A stretch of DNA of 64,000 nucleotides from the NCBI RefSeq assembly GCF_040954835.1, contig NC_090696.1, forward strand, positions 78,119,722-78,183,721. The letters run 5' to 3'. A program made the translations under genes and the position numbers. The DNA is from Lepisosteus oculatus (taxonomy: Eukaryota; Chordata; Actinopteri; Semionotiformes; Lepisosteidae). Shown piece by piece: positions 36,680 through 48,300 of this stretch (the stretch's first letter is position 1; each line of letters opens with the position of its first letter). A model generated the notes under the pieces. That model saw nothing but the letters and a program-made list of their open reading frames with translations. It made no database searches and was not told where the DNA came from.

Positions 36680-37085
36680 CTCTCACGGCCTCACTTCCAG
36701 AGCTCGTTCCCTGTCCCGAGTCAAAGGAAACACCCGTTTCCCCGCCTTCTCCCGGGACGGGTGATTATTGCTCCCTGCCAATCTTGTCTGTCGGGCGCGG
36801 GAGCGCTCCGTGAGTTTCCTTTCCGCTGCTGCGCCTCGATCCACAGCGAGCGCGGGAGCCCCCACTCCTGGCGACGGGCCGCTGAGGGACCTCGGGCGGG
36901 AGCTGCTGCCGTTGAAGCGCTGTTCTTCAGCATGTAGGCGACGGCGTGATCTCGGTGGGGCCCGGCCCACCTGCTCCCTCTGGAGCTCAGCCCGGATCTC
37001 CTGGGGACCATCGGCATTGCCGTGGGAAGACAGGGCCGTTACCACCTGATGCCGTGCGAACTGATCTGGGCAGCCCTGCGTTCCA
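36680..37085. promoter_or_regulatory. isolated CpG-rich patch about 3 kb upstream of rasl11b
   Basis: GC- and CpG-dense block in an AT-leaning neighbourhood. Overlapping open frames on both strands are best explained by GC content. It could be an alternative rasl11b start, a non-coding RNA promoter or a CpG-rich enhancer. No donor or protein family is assigned. Confidence 0.35.
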
Positions 37086-38320
37086 GAGCCTGCAGTCCAG
37101 CTGCATGGTTTTCTTGCTTCAGGTTGCCATCTGTACTAGACCTCATTCTGATATCTTAAAAAACACAGGATTTTAAATTACTGCCTTCAAAGGCAATGAT
37201 GATCAAGCTTGGTAAGGGACGGGCTATAAAACTGACTTTTCACCAGTGGGATTATTTTCACAGCCAGCTATTTTCTCTAAAGAGCAAAATTCAATATCAC
37301 TGAAGCAAAAAAAAAAAACACACACACAAAAAAGCCTGTTTTTTTTAATTCAGTACTAATCTTTTCACTAATAATCACTAAATGAACATTAGTAAAACCG
37401 ATATGCAAGGAATTTGGCATGTGCTTCAGATTCGTGTTGAAGTTGGCACAGATAGCACAGTATTATCCCAGGTACTAATGTACTAACCTACATTTTATTG
37501 CACAAACTCCAAAACAAGGGCTAATTACCTCTGAGTTTGACCTTCCGCAGTGCCTGAGTGACGGTGGCAGCTAGCAGGGACCTGTCTGTTGTAAATGAAA
37601 CACATTAATTTTATACTGCTGGGGAAGCCTGCCACCACGGCTCTTATCAAATACACATTCCAGACTTTTAATACCCAGGAGTCTGGCTGCCAGCGTCGAC
37701 TCATGAAGGGATCGTGGCAGAGGGGACATGGAAAGCAAGGAAAATGACTAAAATAAGACACAAAAACTAAGGAAAGTCAAAAAAACTGATGAAAAAAAAT
37801 TAACAGCAGGTTATTTTAGGCCAGCAGTTGACAATCTTGTCCTTGGCACAGCAGTTATCTATGTGTATCAACAAGAGATAATACCCTCACAGCTCCAGCC
37901 TGAAAGTTACCAGATGAGCCGGCAAGATTTTCAAACTCTGAAACTTGGCGTAACTTATGACTACACATTTAGCTTGACCTAGAGCCATAACTTAAACCTG
38001 CTTCTGAAAGAGAAACTGCTTTAGTTCTTTTCTTGACAGAAAACATACTGTAAACACATATATTATCAGCTAATGCACTGCAGTCCATTTTATATCCAGT
38101 GCCTGACAAGTGAAGAGGGGTCTGTTTAACATGGACTGCAGCCATATATAAACAGGAGTGAAGCAGAACTGTGAGGATAGAGAGGCAAACTGTACAACAT
38201 CCCTCCTCTTCGTGAGCCATATATAGTAATTCATGTTAATAATTAATTATGATAATTTCATGTGTTTGTATAATGCTTTTCACACTTTCACATATAGGAA
38301 GGGACCCACTTCACTCCTGA
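37086..38320. other. intergenic, no gene seen
   Basis: AT-rich with short A and T runs; no gene or repeat family recognised. Confidence 0.45.
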
Positions 38321-38327
38321 ATGGCAG

Positions 38328-38462
38328 GTCCCCACCCGGGAGACACACAGCGACCATTCTGCACCAGTAACCCCATCTGGGAGACACACAGCAGCCATTC
38401 TGCACCAGCAACCCCATCTGGGAGACACTAATTGGCCATTCTGCACCAGTAACCCCACCTGA
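38328..38462. repeat. about 48-bp minisatellite, three units
   Basis: The block GGGAGACACACAGC followed by CCATTCTGCACCAGTAACCCC is repeated three times with a few changes. It may have arisen within an old SINE copy, as the flank GCCAGGACACTGGGGT is similar to the SINE3-like body. Confidence 0.75.
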
Positions 38463-39839
38463 AATTTAGCCAGGACACTGGGGTCAATATTATGAATCTC
38501 CCACTGTACATTGTCCTCAGTCAACACACTGGGCTATTGATTTGGCTCTTGATATGCTCCAGAGGGCAGACTCTCCCTCAGTTGGTCCTGGGCTGTGCTG
38601 TGGGTTTGAACCAGCAGTCTGCGTCCTAGGCTGTGCTGTGAGATTCTGATTTTGGGCTGTGCAGTCTGAGTTTACTGTGCAAATCTCTAGCAGAATGCTG
38701 GACACCTCACAACCAAGTGACCCTGACATACCTGCCTCTGTTACCAAAGCCCCTCTGGTCAGTATGAGCACTGTCCCGAGTGCCCTGTGGCTGACAATAC
38801 ACGGGGTTGAGTACCTGTGTAAGGTGAGCGCAGGGCTCCTTGTTGAACATGCCTGAACGTGTGGAGAACTGCCCCTTGGTGTGCATGTACTTCAGAATCA
38901 GGGCTTGTAAGACAGGACAGCATTTATTCTTCTGGGAAGATATTTCTATGACATTTATCTCCTGTTCACTGTTTTCACAGTGAAACTGGAATGCAATTGT
39001 ACAGATTTAGAATTCAAGGCAATATTCACAAAGCATTTGCCTGAAAATATTTGCTATACTTTTATACTGTAGGACAAAAACTTATGTCAAAGTGTTGATG
39101 GAAAATATGTCAAAGGGTACATTGTAGATTTAAAAAAAAATACTTTGTTTTGTAATGTAAAATGTGCTGTGCCCAGAACATTTCATATTCATCCTGTCCA
39201 CTGACATTTGAGACTTGAAAAACAACAGTTTTCACGGTAATACAACTTTTCTTTCAGGATTGCGCTATACCTGCATAATAATGTAACGTTTGTATAATAT
39301 ACGTGATACCTAGAAGACAACGATGCTTATGTAGCTTTTGGGTTCGGGTGTTTCTCCTCTGCACCCACGTTCCTCTGTCTTTGTGTGGAGCCCGTGGGGC
39401 TCCGTGGCCCCGACATCGGGCAGCAGAGTGTCCGCAGCCCAGGACTGCGAGTTACTTCACCTCTCGGATCGAGTGACACTGGGAAAGGACACTGCAGGAC
39501 CAGCTCCAAGTCAGCCTTGGAATCAGAGACAAAAAAATCAAAACAGACGGGACTTTCTCGTGTAAATGTAACCGCAGTGTGTAGCCAAGTGAATAACTCG
39601 TATCTAAAGAGGGGCGAAGGATCGGAACGTTTCGTTTGCACGCTCAACTACAGCAGTGTAACTCAGCGGGCATCGTGGGGGACAGCCGCAAGCTGAGGGT
39701 CAGAAAGTGGGGTCCGGTGTCCACCCCTTTCCGCGCACAGGCGCACTGTGCCGCACTGTCCGTCCGGAGAGAAAGGGTGTTTTGTTAATCCTGCGGGCAG
39801 AAGCCCACCTGTCCCTCCTCCCCCCGCCCCCCGTGTTTG

Positions 39840-40134
39840 CTCCGCAGGTCCACGTGAAGGCGGAGGCGGGGACGCGCTGTACGGGCCGCGGCCAATGAGC
39901 GGGAGCGCGCAGCCGCCGCGCTATAAAGGCCCTGGGATCTGCCGGCAGGACAGAACATTCCCGGAGAGGACGCGGTGCGCATCAGCTGAGCCGGCGGGGT
40001 ACTCTCTGTACACAAACAAGGATTATCCGCATCTGCGCGCCTGCTGAGGCGGATACAAGAAGCGCTGCCTGGAGGGGCTTGTGTTCAGATCCCCTCTGGC
40101 GTGATCCAGCGACCGTCCGTACATCCCCATGAAG
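39840..40134 (+). promoter_or_regulatory. rasl11b promoter and 5' UTR
   Basis: An E-box CACGTG at 39851-39856, a CCAAT at 39892-39896 and TATAAA at 39922-39927 stand in normal order in CpG-rich sequence. Transcription is expected to start at about 39950, giving a 5' UTR of some 180 nt. Confidence 0.8.
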
Positions 40135-40246
40135 ATGCGTCTCATCCAGAACATGTCCACTATCGCGGAGTACCCTGCGCCCGAGTGCCCGGCGGGCAGA
40201 GTGATTAAAATCGCCGTCATTGGGGCCAGCGGGGTAGGAAAAACTG
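40135..40246 (+). CDS. rasl11b: rasl11b exon 1 coding part
   Basis: Starts [19 protein letters not shown] and contains the P-loop lysine. Donor GTAAGT follows the first base of the alanine codon after GVGKT. Confidence 0.93.
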
Positions 40247-42128
40247 GTAAGTACAGCCGCTAAATCAAGCGGTAGCGACTTTGCAGCGGTTTCCCAGTTT
40301 TAAGGATCATGAAGGTTCAAACGTCGGGAGATGGTTGCACTTACTACTACTTCTGTAAGGATCGGCGTCGTATGGACGTTTGCTTGATACAGTATGTGCT
40401 TCTGTATAGCCGGCGGCTCTCTGTCGACCAGACCTTTTACAAAGCACCTTTCAGGGCAACGAAGCACACGGGTGAGAATAAAAAACCGCAGATAAAAGCT
40501 CTATCTTGGGGACGATTACGATATAAAGTGTATTTCGTTTACATCTCCAATCGCCAGCCTTATCTTCTACTCGTTGTGCTCGGTTTTAAAAGCTTTAAAA
40601 GACCCAAACGCACGGAAAGCGGTGATCTAATGTAACCCGCATCTTTTTTTTTCCTGCAGCTCTGGTGGTAAGGTTTCTAACCAGGCGCTTCATTGGAGAC
40701 TACGAGAGAAACTCGGGTAAGATCCGTTAAAGGACAGCTAATGCGTTGTTTTCATTTTGGTAACATTTGTTCTATATATAGGATGTCTCAACGCTGATCG
40801 CTTTTTTTTTAATTAACAGGTACACTTTACACCAGAGAAATCCAAGTTGATGGAGAACAAGTGGCCATACAGGTTCAAGATACACCTGGTGTCCAGGTAA
40901 TTATTATTATTTATTTTTTTTGTCTGAGAAGAGCGTAAGACGCAGGCTGTTCGCTCTCGACGTCTAGGCTGTTCTGAAAGACGCGCGCAGACCCTCTTTG
41001 TACCGCCGAGCTGGAAAGTGTCTGGTCGGACTGGTGACTCGAGCGCCCTGGTGAAAGGTCAGCTGTTGTGACGGCTGGATTCTCGCACTCTGGGCAGTTA
41101 GCCCACAGGCTGACTTCAAACCCCCGGGCAGAGAGTGGTAACTGAAACAAGATCCACTCATTCAGCTGTGCGCTCTCGGTAACGCAAAGTGACTGCAGAG
41201 CTAAGAAATGGGGCTGATTAATCAGGGTGCCACGTTTGCCTGATGTGCATTTAATCAGTTCTGTATCGAAACGGGTCACCAGACCAATAGGAGAGACTGT
41301 GGTAGCGTCCTCTCTCTCTAGCTAGAAAGATAGCTGTGCACACTGTAGCCAGACTCCGGCTCCATTTCCTGCTCCGGGCAGTCATCCAAAGCCACTTTTT
41401 TTTTTTTCGGACTTGGAGAGAGAGTCTGCCTGTCTAGCCAGTTAATTTCCCATCCTGTGTGATGGGTGTCTGAGTCTGAAACACATGATACTCTGCTTGT
41501 CTGCTGCGTTTGGCTTTTCGCCGTTCCCTTCTGCTTCCGGCCCGGTTGAGTCGGACAGCTTGACCGACGGCTGTGGAGGCTGTAGGTGCACGGCGTGAAG
41601 CTCGTTCAAGCGAAGCGGCGTGTTCTCCTGCTGGTCTAACCGAGCCCGTCTTGCCTCCTCCCCCAGGTGTGCGGGCTGTCCGGCGAGCAGGTGGCCCGTT
41701 CTGTGCGGTGGGCGGACGCGGTGGTGCTGGTCTACTCCGTCACGGACCGCCAGAGCTTCGAGCTCGTCGGCCAGCTGCACCAGCAGGTGCGGCAGGTGCA
41801 CCCGGACAGCAGGGTGCCCGTCGCCCTGGTGGCCAACAAGGCCGACCTCCTGCATGCCAAGCAGGTGGAGCCGCAGCAGGGCCTGAAGCTGGCCGGGGCG
41901 CTGGGCTGCGCCTTCTGCCAGGTGTCGGCCAGCGAGAACTACAACGACGTGCACAACGCCTTCCACCTGCTGTGCCGCGACCTGAACAAGCAGCCGCCGC
42001 CGCCCAGCGGCTCGGAGAAGCGCAGGACCTCCCTCATCCCCCGGCCCAAGTCCCCCAACATGCAGGACCTGAAGAGGAGGTTCAAGCAGGCCCTGTCCGC
42101 CAAAGTGAGGACGGTGACCTCGGTGTGA
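40135..42128 (+). CDS. rasl11b: rasl11b, RAS-like family 11 member B (complete, 4 exons)
   Basis: Atypical small GTPase of the RASL11 group, lacking a C-terminal CAAX lipid site. Exons are 40135-40246, 40660-40716, 40820-40896 and 41667-42128; they encode 235 residues (human 248) in one frame across GT-AG junctions. Visible motifs are the P-loop GASGVGKT (30-37), DTPG switch II (77-80), NKAD (139-142) and the SAS base-recognition loop (169-171). The basic tail has [20 protein letters not shown] and ends VRTVTSV, a family hallmark. The ATG at 40135 is chosen because family members start MRLIQNM; an in-frame ATG two codons upstream (40129) has a weaker context. Residues after DTPG are a few shorter than human. 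The last exon is very GC-rich. It converges on scfd2. Confidence 0.96.
40660..40716 (+). CDS. rasl11b: rasl11b exon 2
   Basis: 57 nt encoding [20 protein letters not shown], preceded by a long T tract and CTGCAG, and followed by GTAAGA. Confidence 0.95.
40820..40896 (+). CDS. rasl11b: rasl11b exon 3
   Basis: 77 nt encoding [13 protein letters not shown] through QDTPGVQ (switch II), between a TTAACAG acceptor and GTAATT donor. Confidence 0.95.
41667..42128 (+). CDS. rasl11b: rasl11b exon 4 (last coding exon)
   Basis: 462 nt including the stop, with VVANKAD-type and SAS motifs and the conserved basic tail. High GC at third positions creates a long but spurious antisense frame. Confidence 0.96.
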   Translation: MCGLSGEQVARSVRWADAVVLVYSVTDRQSFELVGQLHQQVRQVHPDSRVPVALVANKADLLHAKQVEPQQGLKLAGALGCAFCQVSASENYNDVHNAFHLLCRDLNKQPPPPSGSEKRRTSLIPRPKSPNMQDLKRRFKQALSAKVRTVTSV

Positions 42129-42892
42129 AGCGCCGCACGGGGCTGGAGGGGCGCTCCAGTGAGGACCCACGCCGAGCAGCCGAGCTCCCGCCTCCTCGCC
42201 GAGGTGTGACGGAGAAGCGGAGTCGATTCTCGCCCCCGCAGGGGCAGCGGAGCCTTTCGAGAGGGTGACCGAGCATGTGACTCTGGACTGCGATGGGGAG
42301 GGAGGGTCGCCTACTTCCTGGATCTGTTGCAGTGAAGTGACGTGTGGACCGCCGCTCCGGAGGGGCAGAGTGCCTGCCCTGGTCCGTTAGTGGAGCGACG
42401 CTTTAAACGGACGCACATCTGGGGTTGGATGGGATCACTCGGCATCCAGCTGGAGTGGAAGCTGACTTGACCTTTTCCCTTGGCAACCTGAGCTCTGAAG
42501 GACAGGCAGGGTGGTTTAGAGGCTGGCTTGATGAAGGTGACAGCGGAGGCTCTCGAACCCCAGTCCTTTCCTCTATCTGGTGTCCCCTTTCTTGCAGGGA
42601 CCTGGAGCTCGTGTCTTGTCTAGCCTGTGCTCGTGTTTTGTAAGCAGAGCTTCTGCTTTGTGTATTGAGCTGCTGTTACACATCACTAGAAACAAGACGA
42701 GGGATTGCCTGGGTGTGTTTGCTGTGGGGTAGCGGATGCCCACTGAGACTCTGCTGAAGTCTCTCTGAATGCACTTTATTGAAGCCGTAAGTGTTTTTGC
42801 TTGGCAACTGTAAGTTATTATACCAGCTACTTTCTCCTGAGGAGGAGGTCCTTTTGGTCATCTGTTTCAAAATAAAATTTTGAACAAATCAC
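42129..42892 (+). other. rasl11b 3' UTR
   Basis: Non-coding sequence from the stop to just beyond the AATAAA at 42871. Confidence 0.7.
42871..42876 (+). terminator. rasl11b polyadenylation signal AATAAA
   Basis: Canonical hexamer about 740 nt after the stop codon, followed by T- and GT-rich sequence. Confidence 0.75.
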
Positions 42893-45262
42893 TTAACTGC
42901 TTTGTTGTTTTTTTTGCAGACTAACAGGGTCCTTTTCTACAATTAATTGGGATTTTTACTAACCAAGCTGGACAAACGCGTGTTTATAAATTGGTTCATG
43001 TGGTGTTTGATGGTGGCAGGAAGTGATGGATCAGTTAAGCCTTTTGACTTCTGCCAAATTATTCCTGAATATTAACAAAATGCTTTCTTTGCACACAGAA
43101 TGCTTTCAGAAATGGTAGCTTCCCCTGATTTCCTTTAAAATCTCCCAGTACCTCTTAAAGTGGCTTGTGTGTCACTTACCCACAAACTTCAAGCAGCTTG
43201 TGGAAGAGTGCTGCAGCCTTGTGTTTCTGCCTGCGTGCGTCACTAGCCAAGGTCTAATAAAAGGCTCATTCAAGCAGCAGCAAAAACTATTGAACACTTC
43301 TGACAGGGAGCAGGGAGGCTTTGAAGCTGGAAAAAAATAGTCATCGGAAAGGATCTCTCGAGGCTTGTTGGAACTGAAATGGGATTTTTGGAAGTGCGAC
43401 GGCAGAGCCCTGCGTGCACCGTGCCCTGGCCTGTGTGAATGGAAAGAGCCCTCTCGTTCTCGGGTAGGGTCGTGCAAGACGCGCGCACACACAGCTGGAT
43501 TGTCCTGTTTTTTTTTTCCCATTTCATCCAGTTATCAAGTGTTCTGGTAAAATACTTGTGATAAAACATTATGGTCTTTAGCTGGACTAAAGAAAATAAA
43601 ATTAGGGTACTACATATTCCAGTGTGCTCATGGAATTGTTTGTTCAACACTGTTTGTCTGCTTCCAAGTCATAGATAGAGGAGCCAAAAACAAACCCCAG
43701 CTACACACTGAGTCTTTTTTTTTTTTTTTTTAACCACATCCCTAATGCTTTTCAGAAATGATTTGCTGAAAGGCGCTCACAGGCTGCAGTGGCTTTGGGA
43801 AGGAAGGAAACCATAGCAACTGTAAACAAGATGAGTTCAACATTCTGCTGCCTTCAAGCACAGAGATGCAACAGCAGAGGAGCCAGTAATGTATTACAAG
43901 TGCCCAGTAAGCTGCTACTGTCAGAACCAAAACTCGCTGTACAAAAAGCAGAGGTGCTGCCCTTTCAGTTTTTTAACTGGCGGAAATGTGCCATTAGGTG
44001 TTTATTCCCAATCTGTTTTCTCCAACACCCCGGTCTCCATGGGCACAACAGTGCGCCCCCAACAGCTGGCAGGGCCAGCCCCGCTGCTGGACCTTGTGGG
44101 CGTTCAGCTCTGCGGGCAGGAGCTGTCTCCACCGTCAGTGCAAACCAGGGCGAGACGGAGGCCTTAGGCCCAGCGCACAGGGGACGTGATGGCATAGACG
44201 CCTTCCCTGAATGGACGGTCTCCGGCTTCTCCTTCAACTCCCTTCCAGTTTCATGACATACTGACCCTCTATCAAAGCTTGGATCTTTCAGTTGTTTGTT
44301 TTTTCCCCTCCAGTTTGTCTGAATTGAACTCGAATTAAAAAAAAAAAAATGTACTGCCATTGTGAGGTCAGACCACAATGGTCACAATGATGACAAAAGG
44401 ATAAACCATATACTGTACTTACAAAACAAGGCGTTGGAGGTAGTGATGGAAATCAAGGCACCTCTCACATTTTGCTCCTTACCCGTTTAAAACTGTTCAC
44501 ACTTAGTTATATAAGCCACCCTCAACAGTCACTAATCGCCAGTTCACATATTAGTCATTAATGCAAATGGTGTCATGCTCTCCCACAAACGTATGAACTG
44601 CTCTTGCACTGAAGCCATGGCTCCATGTATATCGGGCTTCCCCACACCTAGTCGGGACCCCAGGGTGGGGCCCTTTCCGACCTTCCCTGAACATCTTTCC
44701 CAACAGCAGGAAGGGGGCTTGTCCAGGCCCCGGAGGGCTGCACTGAGCCGGCTTCACTTTCCGATCTGCCACTGGGACGATGCCTCGGCTCATACATGAG
44801 GGCTCTGTCAACACCGAACAGCTGAAATACGTAACCGGCCGCGGACCGCGGGTCTCGATGGGACGCCTCTCACTCAGCAGTGGCTCGAGGCGAGTGAGTG
44901 CTGAGGAGGGACATTTCCAGTTCAAATACCCAGAACAAAGGACACCAAAACAGCATTGACAGCCCAGAGTCAGCAGGGGGTTATATTGAGCACACAGAAA
45001 ATACACAACAGCATTAAGATCTTTCAGCACCAAACAAAGTAGCAAAATAACCTCATGGAGGAAGAACGTGTAGAACATCATTAGCTGTCAAAGAACAGAT
45101 TGAGGGGACCGCGGCATCGCTGCCACCGAGGCTGTGATTTACATGGTCGTCTTGCTAAGAGACGAGAGTTTCAGATCTTTATATACGGCTGATGAAAACA
45201 AGGAGCCGCCGGACAGCAGAGGTTCCCTGGTTCATCTCTCCTCCGCTCCACGAGAGAGAGGC
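42893..45262. other. convergent intergenic region between rasl11b and scfd2
   Basis: Should hold the scfd2 3' UTR on its right side. No other gene is seen; poly-T and poly-A runs are at about 43715 and 44338. Confidence 0.5.
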
Positions 45263-45355
45263 TCAGACGCCGATATCTGGGTGCAGACGGTCAGTGGCGA
45301 ACAGGAGCTCCGGGACATCGGCCGGCTTCAGCAGTCGGGTCGACAGCACTGTCAC
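45263..45355 (-). CDS. scfd2: scfd2 last exon (stop codon)
   Basis: 31 codons from VTVLSTRLLKPADVPELLF to HPDIGV and TGA (45265-45263). Acceptor CCCCTGCAG. Confidence 0.94.
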   Translation of the reverse strand: MTVLSTRLLKPADVPELLFATDRLHPDIGV

Positions 45356-48300
45356 CTGCAGGGGAGAAGGACACAGGAGTGAGAGGGAGAGACTGCAACT
45401 GCTCCGTGCTCAGAAACAAACTCCTCCACTGGCGCAGAGGAGAGACACTCCTGCTGTACAGAGACCCGCTGCTTTACTGGGGAGAAGCATTGAAAGAGGA
45501 GTCATTACACAGAATTTCTTAGCAGGGAAAAGCTGGTAATCATACAGGCCTGGATATTCAGATCCTGGACAAAAAAGGTAACACATACCAGCACAAGAAA
45601 TGGAATACGGCAGTGACTGAACTGAATTCATAAGATAAGATCACTTTAGTGGCCATATACAATTTCTCATATTAGGAATTAGTTTTTTCGCATACCCCCA
45701 ACTTGCTCTCCATGAGACACACAGACAGGGAGAGAAGCTGGGGGTCAGAGCGCAGGGTCAGCCATTCATAAGGCACCCCTGGAGCAGCTGGGGTGAAGGG
45801 CCTTGCTCAGGGGCCCAACGGAGCACGATTCTTCTGGTGGCTGCGGGTTACGAACCGGCAACCTTCCAGCCACAGGCACAGATCCTGAGCCACAGAGCCA
45901 CTACACCGTATCGAATTTGGTATTAAACTAAACTATTGAATAAAAGATGAACAGATATTCACAATTTAATGGTATCCCTATTTATGTAATGACATATACA
46001 ATTATACAGACTAAAAAGGTCAAATATATGTTTATTACAAATTTAATTTGGAAATTCACCTAAAGTATATTGAGGATATAAACAGTCCTTAGAAAGGCAA
46101 ATGATTTTAGAAATCTTTAGCTTTTCCTTGTTCAACCCCAAAGAAGACAGCACCCCCCACAAGACAATATTTGTGGAATTAAAAAACATACCACACAACC
46201 TGCACTTATTGCTGGCATGTTCCTAACATTAACTTAGTCTTAGTGCTTTTCCCCGTTTCCTCCCAAAACGCAGTCCTGCTTGTGTAATGCAGGAAGTGCA
46301 TATCTGTAAAATTAGCAACACAAAACTCACGCACTCTGTGCCACATACTTCCCTGATCCCTTTCAGTTTGGGTTTTCAATATCACAGGCTTCACTTACTT
46401 GGCTTTGCATTATCTTTCCAAAAAGGCAAAACAGAAGGGTCTGTTTACGAAAAACACGCAGCATATAAAGAAACCCCCCCAGATTTCTGCATAATTATTA
46501 TAGACCGAATTCATTGTCTGGGTGATGGGCCAAACCTTTGATTTCTATTTCTTAAATAACTGACACTTAACAGCTCCCAGTCCGCTATTGTTATTCATTT
46601 GAAGCCTGAATTCAGGGCTAATCTTCAGAGGAATGTTGCTAATCATCCTCTGGAAGGAGATGCCACCTCATTCATTGGAATTTTGCATTTCTTACAAGCA
46701 GGAGAAAAGGAAGAACCTGTTTTGTAAACACTTCTCAGTTGCAAGGCGTCAGGTTGCAGAAATTCTCATGTCGGCCTCTTCAGAGCGGGCAAGAAAGTGT
46801 GGCCTGTTTATAGCTCACCAGTACTGCACAGACCTGCACCAGGGTCCTGTTGGTAAGAGGCTGCACTCACCAGAAACATGGCTGATGATACAGGCACGCC
46901 ACATTAGTCAACTGATCTGGTTGGGGTAATATGGAGTAATGATTCAATTCCGGAATTGTCCGCCCAAGGCAGATGATTACAATTACAGTTTACAATGACA
47001 AACTGATGCATGCGCATACTCTGCAAAGTTTCAAATCACACAGGTCCATGTGATCCATCTAGCTCTGCAGAATGGTCTGGTGTTTCCTCCGAGTTAGAAT
47101 TCTGCATGTTTAGCAATACGGTACTCTGGCAAAAGGCAATTCAATTCAAAGGGCTTCATTGGCATGGCTGATGAATTAGTGTCGCAACTAACACAATTTT
47201 TATAAAACATTATTTCTCCCTGTACTTCTAGTTATTAATTACTTCCAGTTATTATTAATTATTCAAAATGGCATTTTTTATGTGCCACCGGTGCATTAAA
47301 GATGTCATTTTGAACTTTGTTTCATCTATATATTTACTATCTTCCAGCGCCAGGCCAGGCCCTGGGGAGGCACAGTCATAAAGCACTTACAGACATCTGT
47401 ATTCAATAAAGAGTAGAGCCCTCCACAGCTTGTGATGTGTGTGCTTAACGGCACAAATACATATAATACAATACAAACGCAATAACTGAGAGCACAGCTG
47501 GAGAAAAACACCACGAGAGGCTGTGGCTCTCCAGGACCAATACTCCTTAGAATAAAAGTGGAGCAATTCCAATTTCAGACAGTCGCAGGCTTCCAAAATG
47601 GGCAAAGGTGCGACAGTAAGTGAATCTGCCTCTGACATCTCTTTCAAGCAATTGTTTTAAGTCAGTTGTGGGAGGTACACTTGTATTGCCACATTCTGCC
47701 CACTGCTGGCTCTCACACACCTCTGCCTGCCTGCGTGACGTTACTGAGAGTCTGCAGAAGAGCTGCCTGCCTGCGTGACGTAACTGAGAGTCTGCAGAAG
47801 AGCCGCCTGCCTGCGTGACGTTACTGAGAGTCTGCAGAAGAGCTGCCTGCCTGTGTGACGTTACTGAGAGTCTGCAGGAGAGCCGCCTGCCTGCGTGACG
47901 TTACTGAGTCTGCAGAAGAGCTGCCTGCCTGCGTGACGTTACTGAGAGTCTGCAGAAGAGCTGCCTGCCTGCGTGACGTTACTGAGAGTCTGCAGAAGAG
48001 CCGCCTGCCTGCGTGACGTTACTGAGAGTCTGCAGAAGAGCCGCCTGCCTGCGTGACGTTACTGAGAGTCTGCAGAAGAGCTGCCTGCCTGCGTGACGTT
48101 ACTGAGAGTCTGCAGAAGAGCTGCCTGCCTGCGTGATGTTGGGAGACCCCGGAACCACATTCTGACATGATGCACACTGACATAGGATGCAGCCTTGTTT
48201 CAATATTCCACTTTATCCATAAGTGCATGACAGGAGATATCAACAGTATTGTTACAGACATACAGTATTTTCTCTGTGAAAAAGCCTTAATTAGTGCCCA

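Noticed and set aside
16000-39800. An endogenous retroviral envelope gene such as the one near human DANCR
   Set aside because: No long frame with envelope or other retroviral motifs was seen on either strand.
41442-42170. 242-codon antisense open frame over rasl11b exon 4
   Set aside because: It mirrors a GC-rich real exon; the sense frame encodes clear GTPase motifs.
47721-48140. CRISPR array
   Set aside because: The repeat units are contiguous without unique spacers and lie in a vertebrate intron; it is a minisatellite.
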